Below are positions 57,043 to 64,000 of a stretch of DNA of 64,000 nucleotides, piece by piece. Source of the DNA: Janthinobacterium rivuli (lineage in GTDB: Bacteria; Pseudomonadota; Gammaproteobacteria; Burkholderiales; Burkholderiaceae_D); contig NZ_WFLJ01000003.1 in NCBI RefSeq assembly GCF_009208735.1, positions 124,001 through 188,000 of the forward strand, given 5' to 3'. A model generated the notes under the pieces. The model did not search any database. It was not told the DNA's origin and saw nothing but the letters and a program-made list of their open reading frames with translations. Position 1 is the stretch's first letter, and each line of letters starts with the position of its first letter. The position numbers were made by a program, and so were the translations under genes.

Positions 57043-58014
57043 ATGCCCGTCGATACACCCGCCGAACAGCGCGCCGAACAGCCATCCGCGACCTTGCCAG
57101 CTCCGGGCGAGCGCTTCAATCTGGGCGCCAAGACCATCGCCCTGGTTGTGCGCCAGAATACGGATGGCATTGCCGAGCCCGTGAAAAGCATCGTCGATTT
57201 CCTGCAGGTGCTGGGCCACACGGTGGTCTTCGAGGCGGAGACGGCCGCGCATCTGAACCTGGCGTTTCCTGGCGTGCGTGCCATGTCGCCGGCCGAGATC
57301 GGCGCCGCCGCCGATTGCGCCATCGTCATGGGCGGCGACGGCACCATGCTGGGCATTGCGCGCCAGCTGGCGCCATTCGACGTACCTTTGATCGGTATCA
57401 ATCAAGGGCGCCTGGGCTTCATGACCGATATTCCGCTCGAGCGCATGCTGCCCGTGCTGGCGCAAATTCTCGGCGGCCGCTTCAAGGCCGAACGCCGTAC
57501 CTTGCTCGAAGGCAGCGTGTTGCGCGACGGCGAGTCGATTCACGTGGGCATGGCCGTCAACGATGTCGTCGTCTCGCGCGGCGGCGGCGCCGGCATGGCC
57601 GAATTGCGCGTCGAGGTCGATGGCCACTTCATGTACAACCAGCGTTCCGATGGCTTGATCATTTCCACGCCCACGGGCTCGACGGCGTACTCGCTGTCGG
57701 CCGGCGGGCCTTTGCTGCACCCGACCCTGGGCGGCATCGTGCTCGTGCCGATCGCCCCGCATGCGCTGTCGAACCGCCCCATCGTCTTGCCCGACTCCAG
57801 CCAGATCGTCGTGGAAATCGTGCGCGGGCGCGATATCAGCGTCAATTTCGACATGCAGACCTTTGCCAGCCTGGTGCAGCAAGACCGCATCCTCATCCGC
57901 CGTTCGCCGCACACGATTACCTTCCTGCATCCGGAAGGGTGGAGCTACTACAACACCCTGCGTGAAAAATTGCACTGGAATGAGTACCCGTCGGGCGAGG
58001 GCAAGCTCAGCTAA
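57043..58014 (+). CDS. nadK: NAD kinase
   Basis: This 323-residue enzyme phosphorylates NAD+ to NADP+. The GGDGTML motif is in [16 protein letters not shown] at about residue 97. The NAD-binding [10 protein letters not shown] and [20 protein letters not shown] blocks follow. The start at 57043 ([19 protein letters not shown]) is preferred; it gives a slightly long, Pro/Ala-rich N-terminus before [12 protein letters not shown]. It lies 47 bp upstream of recN, the usual betaproteobacterial order. Confidence 0.95.
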   Translation: MPVDTPAEQRAEQPSATLPAPGERFNLGAKTIALVVRQNTDGIAEPVKSIVDFLQVLGHTVVFEAETAAHLNLAFPGVRAMSPAEIGAAADCAIVMGGDGTMLGIARQLAPFDVPLIGINQGRLGFMTDIPLERMLPVLAQILGGRFKAERRTLLEGSVLRDGESIHVGMAVNDVVVSRGGGAGMAELRVEVDGHFMYNQRSDGLIISTPTGSTAYSLSAGGPLLHPTLGGIVLVPIAPHALSNRPIVLPDSSQIVVEIVRGRDISVNFDMQTFASLVQQDRILIRRSPHTITFLHPEGWSYYNTLREKLHWNEYPSGEGKLS

Positions 58015-58061
58015 CATTTTCTCCACCTCAACCCGCGGTGCGCCGCCTAACCACAGAAGCC

Positions 58062-59729
58062 ATGCTCCATACACTGTCCATCCGCGATTTTGTCATTGTC
58101 GATACCATTGAACTGGAATTTTCCGCCGGCTTCAGCGTGCTGACGGGCGAGACGGGCGCCGGCAAGTCCATCCTCATCGATGCGCTGACCCTGGCGCTGG
58201 GCGGGCGCGGCGACGCCAGCGTGGTGCGCGAAGGCGCGGCCAAGGCCGACATCACGGCCGATTTTTCCGTCAGTGAAGTGGCGCAGGCCTGGCTGGTGGC
58301 CAACGAATTTTCCAACGACGAGGGCGGCGCCCTGCTGCGCCGCGTGATCGACAACGCGGGCCGCTCGAAGGCCTACATCAACGGCATCCCCGCCACGGCC
58401 GCGCAGCTGCGCGAACTGGGCGACATGCTGGTCGACATCCACGGCCAGCACGCGCACCAGTCCTTGCTGAAAAGCGAGGCGCAGCGGGCCTTGCTCGACG
58501 GCCAGGCGACGGCGCGCGAAGCGGGCGCGGAACAGGATGCGCGGCAGGTGGCGGCGCTGCACAAGCGCTGGCGCGCCCTCGTGCGCCAGCGCGAGGAATT
58601 CGAAACCAACGCCGCCAACGTGCTGTACGAGCGCGAACGCCTGGAATGGCAAGTGGGAGAACTGGAAAAACTGGCCGCCAAGCCCGGCGAGTGGACGGAG
58701 ATTACGAACGAGCACAGCCGCCTGTCGCACGCGGCCAGCCTGCTGGAAGGGGCGCAGGAAGCGCTGTCCCTTATTTCTGAATCGGAAGACCATCCGATCG
58801 TGTCGCAACTGTCGGCCCTGAACCAGAAGCTGGGCAAGCTCGTCTCCGTCGACGCGGAATTGCAGCCGATCGTCGACCTGATCGAATCGTCGCGCATCCA
58901 GCTGCAGGAATCCGTGTATGCGCTGAACAATTACCTGGACCGGGTCGAGCTGGACCCGGAGCGGCTGCACCAGCTCGACGCGCGCATGGAAGCCATGCAC
59001 AGCACGGCCCGCAAGTTCCGTGTCACGCCTGAAGAATTGCCCGAGGAACACGCCAAGCTGTCGGAAAAGTTGCAGCACCTGGCCGACGCTTCCGACATCG
59101 AAGGCTTGCTGCGCCAGGAAGCGAAGATCGAGGCCGAGTACCGCGCCGTGGCCGAGCGCCTGTCCGCCACGCGCTGCGCCGCCGCCCTGGAACTGGGCCA
59201 CGCCGTCACGCGCGCCATGCAGGAACTGAGCATGACGGGCGGCAGCTTCGAGATCGCCCTGCACCCGTGCGAACCGGCCGCCCACGGTCTCGAACAAGTG
59301 GAATTCCTCGTCGCCGGCCATGCGGGCACTGCGCCCCGCTCGCTGGCGAAAGTGGCGTCCGGCGGCGAACTGGCGCGCATCGCGCTGGCCATCTCCGTCA
59401 TCACTTCGCACGCCACCACCACGCCGACCCTGATCTTCGACGAGGTCGACAGCGGTATCGGCGGCGCCGTCGCCGAAGTCGTGGGGCGCCTGCTGAAACG
59501 CCTGGGCCAGGGACGGCAAGTGCTGTGCGTGACCCACTTGCCGCAAGTGGCCAGCCAGGCGAATCAGCACTTCCAGGTGGCAAAAAGTACGCTGGACAAT
59601 GGCAAGACGGCATCGCGCATCGACATGCTCGACGCCAAGGCCAGGGTGGAAGAAGTGGCGCGCATGCTGGGCGGCCTGGAAATCACTGCCACCACGCGCA
59701 AGCATGCACGCGAACTGCTCGCGATTTGA
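58062..59729 (+). CDS. recN: DNA repair protein RecN
   Basis: This SMC-like ATPase of 555 residues acts early in double-strand break repair. Walker A is LTGETGAGKSILIDAL at about residues 28-43. A long coiled coil occupies about 150-350, and the C-terminal ATPase half has the signature VASGGELARIALAI and Walker B LIFDEVDSGIGG. The start at 58062 (MLHTLSIRDFVIVD) is the family's normal N-terminus. It lies between nadK and hemH. Confidence 0.96.
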   Translation: MLHTLSIRDFVIVDTIELEFSAGFSVLTGETGAGKSILIDALTLALGGRGDASVVREGAAKADITADFSVSEVAQAWLVANEFSNDEGGALLRRVIDNAGRSKAYINGIPATAAQLRELGDMLVDIHGQHAHQSLLKSEAQRALLDGQATAREAGAEQDARQVAALHKRWRALVRQREEFETNAANVLYERERLEWQVGELEKLAAKPGEWTEITNEHSRLSHAASLLEGAQEALSLISESEDHPIVSQLSALNQKLGKLVSVDAELQPIVDLIESSRIQLQESVYALNNYLDRVELDPERLHQLDARMEAMHSTARKFRVTPEELPEEHAKLSEKLQHLADASDIEGLLRQEAKIEAEYRAVAERLSATRCAAALELGHAVTRAMQELSMTGGSFEIALHPCEPAAHGLEQVEFLVAGHAGTAPRSLAKVASGGELARIALAISVITSHATTTPTLIFDEVDSGIGGAVAEVVGRLLKRLGQGRQVLCVTHLPQVASQANQHFQVAKSTLDNGKTASRIDMLDAKARVEEVARMLGGLEITATTRKHARELLAI

Positions 59730-59740
59730 CCTTGGACTGC

Positions 59741-59773
59741 GGGGAGCGCTGCCTTCGCCTGGCGGCACTCCCC
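59741..59773 (+). terminator. Hairpin after recN
   Basis: GGGGAGCGCTGCC (59741-59753) pairs with GGCGGCACTCCCC (59761-59773) with one mismatch and a 7-nt loop. No T-tract follows. A TATAAT hexamer at 59793-59798, 37 bp before hemH, suggests that hemH has its own promoter, though no -35 is obvious. Confidence 0.4.
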
Positions 59774-59835
59774 GATGTTGACGCAATGTAACTATAATGG
59801 TTGGACTATCCATCCAACGCCTTCGAAGAGCCTTC

Positions 59836-60945
59836 ATGTCATTTCAAACAGAACCGCCGTACACGCATGGCCGCATCGACCGCAGCGCCGTGGTGCTGGT
59901 CAACCTGGGCACGCCCGATGCGCCGACCTCGTCGGCTGTGCGGCGCTACCTGAAGCAATTTTTGTCCGATCCGCGCGTGGTGGAGATTCCCCGCGCCGTC
60001 TGGTGGTTCATCCTGAACCTGATCATCCTGCCATTCCGCTCTGGCCAGTCGGCCAAGAAATACGCGTCGATCTGGACGCGCGAGGGCTCGCCGCTGAAGG
60101 TGCACACGCAAAAGCAGGCCAAATTGCTGGCCGGCGCCCTGGCCGAGCGGGGGCATGACGACGTGACGGTGGCCATGGCCATGCGCTACGGTTCGCCTTC
60201 CCTGCCCGAGGTGCTGGCCAAGCTGAAAAGCGAAGGCTGCGAGCGCATCGCCATCCTGCCGGCCTATCCGCAATACTCGGGCACGACGACGGGGTCCATT
60301 TACGACGCCGTGTTTGCCCATTACGCCACGGTGCGCAATGTGCCGGAATTGCGTTTTATCAAGCAGTACCATGAGCACGACACGTATATCGACGCCTTGC
60401 GCGATTCCGTGCTGAATCACTGGGACGCGCATGGCCGTCCCGAAAAACTGGTGATGAGTTTTCATGGCGTGCCCAAGCGCACCTTGCTGCTGGGCGACCC
60501 CTACCACTGCCAATGCCTGAAAACGGCGCGCCTGCTGGCGGAAAAATTAAAATTAACTAAAGATCAATATGTGGTCACGTTCCAGTCGCGCTTTGGCAAG
60601 GCCGAATGGCTGCAGCCGTACACGGCGCCCACCCTGGTGGCGCTGGCGCAACAGGGCGTCAAGCGCGTCGACCTGCTGTGTCCTGGCTTTACCAGCGATT
60701 GCCTGGAAACGCTGGAAGAGATCGCCATGGAAGCCAAGCATGATTTTGAAACGGCCGGCGGTCAGCAGTTTCATTACATCGCTTGCTTGAACGAAACACC
60801 AGCGTGGATCGCGGGCCTGGCGGAAATTGCCGAACAGCACATGATTGGCTGGCCGACGATGCAGACGGCGGCGCAGCGCGAAGCGGACAAGAAAGCGGGC
60901 GAGCAGGCGCGCGAGGCGGCGCTGGCGCTGGGCGCGGCGAATTAA
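59836..60945 (+). CDS. hemH: Ferrochelatase
   Basis: This 369-residue enzyme inserts ferrous iron into protoporphyrin IX, the last step of heme synthesis. The catalytic His is in LVMSFHGVPKRTL. AVVLVNLGTPDAPTSSAVRRYLKQFLSDPRVVEIPR is the usual N-terminus, and LLCPGFTSDCLETLEEI is the C-terminal signature with its acidic residues. After the core comes an Ala-rich charged tail. The start at 59836 is chosen over an in-frame ATG 39 bp upstream because it matches the family N-terminus. Confidence 0.95.
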   Translation: MSFQTEPPYTHGRIDRSAVVLVNLGTPDAPTSSAVRRYLKQFLSDPRVVEIPRAVWWFILNLIILPFRSGQSAKKYASIWTREGSPLKVHTQKQAKLLAGALAERGHDDVTVAMAMRYGSPSLPEVLAKLKSEGCERIAILPAYPQYSGTTTGSIYDAVFAHYATVRNVPELRFIKQYHEHDTYIDALRDSVLNHWDAHGRPEKLVMSFHGVPKRTLLLGDPYHCQCLKTARLLAEKLKLTKDQYVVTFQSRFGKAEWLQPYTAPTLVALAQQGVKRVDLLCPGFTSDCLETLEEIAMEAKHDFETAGGQQFHYIACLNETPAWIAGLAEIAEQHMIGWPTMQTAAQREADKKAGEQAREAALALGAAN

Positions 60946-60976
60946 ACTGCCTCCGTCGCTACCAAATATCATCAAG

Positions 60977-60998
60977 AAAGCCGCGCTTGCGCGGCTTT
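60977..60998 (+). terminator. Terminator after hemH
   Basis: AAAGCCGCGC (60977-60986) and GCGCGGCTTT (60989-60998) form a perfect stem; the closing loop would be CTTG. The stem's own T residues give the U-tract. It can act in both directions. Confidence 0.7.
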
Positions 60999-61204
60999 GT
61001 CATGTCTGGCGGGGACACCAGGTTTTTCAAGTGGCAACACCGCCAGTGGCGATGGCGGCGGCCGGGCTGGTAGAATGCCCGCTTTGCCATGGGAAGCCTG
61101 GAATATCAAGGGGCGCGCGCACGGATCGCGGTCCGGAACAGGACGCGTTTTGTAATAAGCTGTAACATGGATCGATGTCATCCCTGGTTTTGCCGCACAT
61201 ACCC

Positions 61205-61232
61205 CTTGAAACAATAGGATATAGCCCCATCT
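61205..61232 (+). promoter_or_regulatory. Heat-shock (sigma-32) promoter of grpE-dnaK
   Basis: CTTGAAA (61205-61211), a 13-bp spacer, and CCCCATCT (61225-61232) match the RpoH consensus almost perfectly. It lies about 67 bp before the grpE start. Confidence 0.85.
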
Positions 61233-61298
61233 GCCCGTTAGTGTTGTAAAGATAGTTAGACTAACTCATTTAAGTCATTGATTGTAGGAGCTTTTCAG

Positions 61299-61835
61299 AT
61301 GCAAGATCAGGAAAACCAAGCTGTACCTAATCCGCAAGCGGACGCCGCGGCGACTGCCCCATCGACTCCCGCAGAGCCTACTTTGGAAGAGCAGCTGGCG
61401 AGTACCGAAGCGCGTCTTGCAGAGATGCACGATGCCTTCATGCGCGCCAAGGCCGATGGCGAAAATATCCGCCGCCGCGCGCAGGAAGATGTTGCTAAAG
61501 CACATAAATTCGCAGTGGAAAGTTTTGCCGAAGCCATGGTGCCGGTGAAAGACAGCCTGGAAACGGCGCTGACGGTGGAAGCACCGACCATCGACTCGCT
61601 GAAAGAAGGCGTCGAGATGACCTTGAAGCAACTGAACGCCGCGTTCGAGCGCAACCGCCTGGTGGAAGTCTTGCCAGTGCAGGGCGAGAAGCTCGATCCG
61701 ATGAAACACCAGGCCGTTGCCGTGGTGCCAGCGGAGCAGGAAGCCAATACCATCGTGTCAGTCCTGCAAAAGGGCTATATGATTGCGGACCGCCTGCTGC
61801 GTCCAGCCATTGTAACGACCGCGCAAGCAAAATAA
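61299..61835 (+). CDS. grpE: Nucleotide exchange factor GrpE
   Basis: This 178-residue co-chaperone releases ADP from DnaK. After a disordered acidic/Ala-Pro N-terminus of about 35 residues comes the long paired helix ([37 protein letters not shown]). The C-terminal beta-wing domain ends in [22 protein letters not shown], the GrpE signature. The ATG at 61299 is preferred, with AGGAG at 61286-61290. It is co-transcribed with dnaK behind a sigma-32 promoter. Confidence 0.96.
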   Translation: MQDQENQAVPNPQADAAATAPSTPAEPTLEEQLASTEARLAEMHDAFMRAKADGENIRRRAQEDVAKAHKFAVESFAEAMVPVKDSLETALTVEAPTIDSLKEGVEMTLKQLNAAFERNRLVEVLPVQGEKLDPMKHQAVAVVPAEQEANTIVSVLQKGYMIADRLLRPAIVTTAQAK

Positions 61836-61858
61836 TCAGAGTGCGGCATCAAGCAAGC

Positions 61859-61886
61859 CTTGAAACCATGCCGCTTTGCCACATAT
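61859..61886 (+). promoter_or_regulatory. Second sigma-32-like promoter between grpE and dnaK
   Basis: CTTGAAA (61859-61865), again a 13-bp spacer, and CCACATAT (61879-61886) resemble the RpoH consensus with only one or two mismatches. This could give dnaK extra heat-shock transcription independent of grpE. It overlaps an inverted repeat (GCGGCAT...ATGCCGC). Confidence 0.5.
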
Positions 61887-61925
61887 AAGAACCATCTGAA
61901 ATCTAGCAAATAAAAGGAAAAAATC

Positions 61926-63869
61926 ATGGGTAGAATTATCGGTATCGATCTGGGAACCACGAATTCCTGCGTTTCCATCATGGAAAACGGTCAACCAAAG
62001 GTAATCGAAAACGCTGAAGGCGCACGCACGACGCCGTCGATTATTGCTTATCAAGAAGATGGCGAAATTCTCGTCGGCGCGCCAGCGAAACGCCAGGCCG
62101 TAACCAATCCGAAAAACACGCTGTACGCAGTCAAGCGTCTGATCGGTCGCAAGTTCGACGAAAAAGAAGTGCAAAAAGACATCGCGCTGATGCCGTACCA
62201 GATCATGAAAGCCGACAACGGCGATGCATGGATCGGCGTACGCGACAAAAAACTGGCGCCGCCGCAAATTTCGGCTGAAGTGCTGCGCAAGATGAAGAAA
62301 ACGGCAGAAGACTACCTCGGTGAAGAAGTCACCGAAGCCGTCATCACCGTGCCTGCGTACTTCAACGATTCGCAGCGTCAAGCCACCAAGGATGCCGGCC
62401 GTATCGCTGGCCTGGACGTCAAGCGCATCATCAACGAGCCAACCGCGGCAGCGCTGGCATTCGGTCTGGACAAGACCGAAAAAGGCGATCGTAAAATCGC
62501 CGTGTATGACTTGGGTGGCGGTACGTTCGACGTGTCGATCATCGAAATCGCGGACGTCGATGGCGAGAAACAATTTGAAGTGCTGTCGACCAACGGCGAC
62601 ACCTTCCTGGGCGGCGAAGACTTCGACCAACGCGTCATCGATTACATCATCGACGAGTTCAAGAAGATCAACGGCATCGACCTGAAAAAAGATCCGATCG
62701 CTCTGCAGCGCATCAAGGCTTCGGCCGAGCGCGCGAAGATCGAATTGTCGTCGTCGCAACAAACCGAGATCAACGAGCCATACATCGCCATGGCGAACGG
62801 CGCACCGGTCCACTTGAACCTGAAGATGACCCGCGCCAAGCTGGAGTCGTTGGTGGAAGAGCTGATCACGGCCACGATGGAACCATGCCGCATCGCCATC
62901 AAAGATGCTGGCGTGAAAGTGTCGGACATCGATGACATCATTCTGGTCGGCGGTATGACGCGTATGCCGAAGGTGCAGGAAAAAGTGAAGGAATTCTTCG
63001 GCAAGGATCCACGCAAGGACGTGAACCCGGACGAAGCCGTCGCCGTGGGCGCAGCGATTCAAGGTTCGGTCCTGTCGGGCGAACGCAAGGATTTGCTGTT
63101 GCTGGACGTCACCCCTCTGTCCCTGGGTATCGAAACCCTGGGCGGCGTGATGACCAAGATGATCCACAAAAACACGACGATTCCGACCAAGTTCAGCCAA
63201 GTCTTCTCGACGGCCGACGACAACCAGCCTGCGGTGACCATCAAGGTCTTCCAAGGTGAGCGCGAAATCGCCGCCGGCAACAAGGGGCTGGGCGAATTCA
63301 ATCTGGAAGGTATCCCGCCAGCATCGCGTGGCACGCCACAGATCGAAGTAACCTTCGACATCGACGCCAACGGCATCTTGCATGTCGGCGCGAAAGACAA
63401 GGCCACCGGCAAGGAAAACAAGATCACGATCAAGGCCAATTCCGGCTTGACCGAGGCTGAAATCCAGAAAATGGTGAAAGACGCCGAGTTGAACGCGGAA
63501 GAAGACAAGAAGGTCAAAGAATTGGCCGAGTCGCGCAACCAGGCCGATGCTCTGGTACACTCGACCCGGAAATCCTTGACCGAATACGGCGACAAGCTGG
63601 ACGCGGGCGAGAAAGAGAAGATCGAAGCGGCAATCACCGACCTGGAAGCAAGCATCAAGGCCGGCGACAAGGCTGAGATCGACGCCAAGGTGGAAGCACT
63701 GTCGAGCGCATCGCAGAAACTGGGCGAAAAAATGTATGCCGACATGCAAGCGCAGCAAGCTGCCGGCGGCGCGGAAGGTGCACAGCAAGCTGCTGGCGCA
63801 TCGGACGCAGGCGCCAAGCAAGACGACGTTGTTGACGCTGACTTCAAGGAAGTCAAAGACAGCAAGTAA
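61926..63869 (+). CDS. dnaK: Chaperone DnaK (Hsp70)
   Basis: This 647-residue Hsp70 has an N-terminal ATPase domain with [19 protein letters not shown], the phosphate-binding [16 protein letters not shown], and [15 protein letters not shown]. The linker [13 protein letters not shown] leads to the peptide-binding domain, which ends in a Gln/Ala/Gly-rich tail and [26 protein letters not shown] supplies the ribosome-binding site. It follows grpE by 90 bp. dnaJ, which normally follows, would start beyond the right edge. Confidence 0.98.
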   Translation: MGRIIGIDLGTTNSCVSIMENGQPKVIENAEGARTTPSIIAYQEDGEILVGAPAKRQAVTNPKNTLYAVKRLIGRKFDEKEVQKDIALMPYQIMKADNGDAWIGVRDKKLAPPQISAEVLRKMKKTAEDYLGEEVTEAVITVPAYFNDSQRQATKDAGRIAGLDVKRIINEPTAAALAFGLDKTEKGDRKIAVYDLGGGTFDVSIIEIADVDGEKQFEVLSTNGDTFLGGEDFDQRVIDYIIDEFKKINGIDLKKDPIALQRIKASAERAKIELSSSQQTEINEPYIAMANGAPVHLNLKMTRAKLESLVEELITATMEPCRIAIKDAGVKVSDIDDIILVGGMTRMPKVQEKVKEFFGKDPRKDVNPDEAVAVGAAIQGSVLSGERKDLLLLDVTPLSLGIETLGGVMTKMIHKNTTIPTKFSQVFSTADDNQPAVTIKVFQGEREIAAGNKGLGEFNLEGIPPASRGTPQIEVTFDIDANGILHVGAKDKATGKENKITIKANSGLTEAEIQKMVKDAELNAEEDKKVKELAESRNQADALVHSTRKSLTEYGDKLDAGEKEKIEAAITDLEASIKAGDKAEIDAKVEALSSASQKLGEKMYADMQAQQAAGGAEGAQQAAGASDAGAKQDDVVDADFKEVKDSK

Positions 63870-63943
63870 TGTCTTGCGCTCCCATGAACTGGGGGTAGCC
63901 GGGCTGAACGCTACATCGCGGGATTAGCCGCGAAGACCGGCCG

Positions 63944-63986
63944 AGCCGAGTCGCTGCGCCTAGCGCAGCACTCGACTCGGCTTTTT
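63944..63986 (+). terminator. Nested hairpin terminator after dnaK
   Basis: AGCCGAGTCG (63944-63953) and CGACTCGGCT (63973-63982) enclose a second stem, CTGCGC with GCGCAG, and a T-run follows to 63986. It may fully end the grpE-dnaK transcript or partly attenuate read-through into the expected dnaJ. Confidence 0.75.
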
Positions 63987-64000
63987 CGTGTAATTTTTAC

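Larger units (their letters stand above)
60946..61298. other. 353-bp region between hemH and grpE
   Basis: This gap holds the hemH terminator (60977-60998) and, near its right end, a sigma-32-type promoter for grpE (61205-61232). GTTAGACTAAC at 61255-61265 is a short dyad downstream of that promoter. I found no CIRCE element and no additional gene; the open frames here are shadows. Confidence 0.6.

Noticed and set aside
61200-61298. Possible CIRCE element (TTAGCACTC-N9-GAGTGCTAA) before grpE
   Set aside because: Only a short GTTAGACTAAC dyad is present. It lacks the CIRCE arms and spacing.

Overview
The window is a stretch of a GC-rich betaproteobacterial chromosome. Protein families and gene neighbourhoods (fur-bamE-dapB, leuS-lptE-holA-proA, nadK-recN-hemH-grpE-dnaK) point to Burkholderiales, most likely Oxalobacteraceae and close to Janthinobacterium. 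That placement is inferred from recognised protein sequences, not from a search. About 65 genes are supported. Most are chromosomal housekeeping or catabolic genes, and no prophage, plasmid backbone or CRISPR array was seen.

Layout. 1-6.4 kb: a truncated XRE/IrrE-type acyl-metabolism regulator diverges from a five-gene operon covering the whole lower valine pathway, from isobutyryl-CoA to propionyl-CoA, with TTTGC-type operator sequence between them. 6.5-7.8 kb: two paralogous repeat lipoproteins. 8-12.3 kb: a HAD phosphatase, hrcA, fur, bamE, dapB and a barstar-like gene. 12.36-13.42 kb: a complete IS1595-type insertion sequence sitting in the A-tract of a terminator. 13.4-18.2 kb: the glutaryl-CoA module (CoA transferase, gcdH, divergent LysR), then a VOC protein and an AraC regulator. 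18.3-27.7 kb: leuS-lptE-holA-proA, hemJ, a DsbA-like isomerase, an rRNA methyltransferase and a Bcr/CflA transporter.

27.8-33.8 kb holds a coupled signalling operon: an HDOD-GAF-histidine kinase, a receiver-PAS-GGDEF-EAL protein and a 13-repeat Sel1 protein. 34-36.5 kb holds a DUF4197 protein and then a decayed patch, with an rfbD pseudogene between inverted fragments of an IS481-like transposase. 36.5-38.6 kb: tRNA-Gly(CCC), trmB and galE. 38.7-46.5 kb, almost all on the minus strand: gdhA, a HypT-like LysR, an unknown gene coupled to recQ, uppP, an MFS transporter and a DeoR regulator. 46.7-56.8 kb: a PD-(D/E)xK protein, a YkgJ protein, a GIN-domain lipoprotein, a TetR regulator, pcm, a rhodanese, a TolC-family channel, a YdcZ transporter with divergent LysR, gloA, an OsmC protein and a PQQ-type sugar dehydrogenase. 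57-64 kb: nadK, recN, hemH, and grpE-dnaK with heat-shock (sigma-32) promoters. dnaJ would lie just beyond the right edge.

The least ordinary parts are the c-di-GMP/two-component/Sel1 operon, the IS481-flanked rfbD relic, the IS1595 insertion that separates the dapB operon from its terminator, and several well-formed operator-like palindromes. I see no clear-cut undescribed system. The signalling operon and the acyl-regulator/valine-operon pair are the best candidates for something new.
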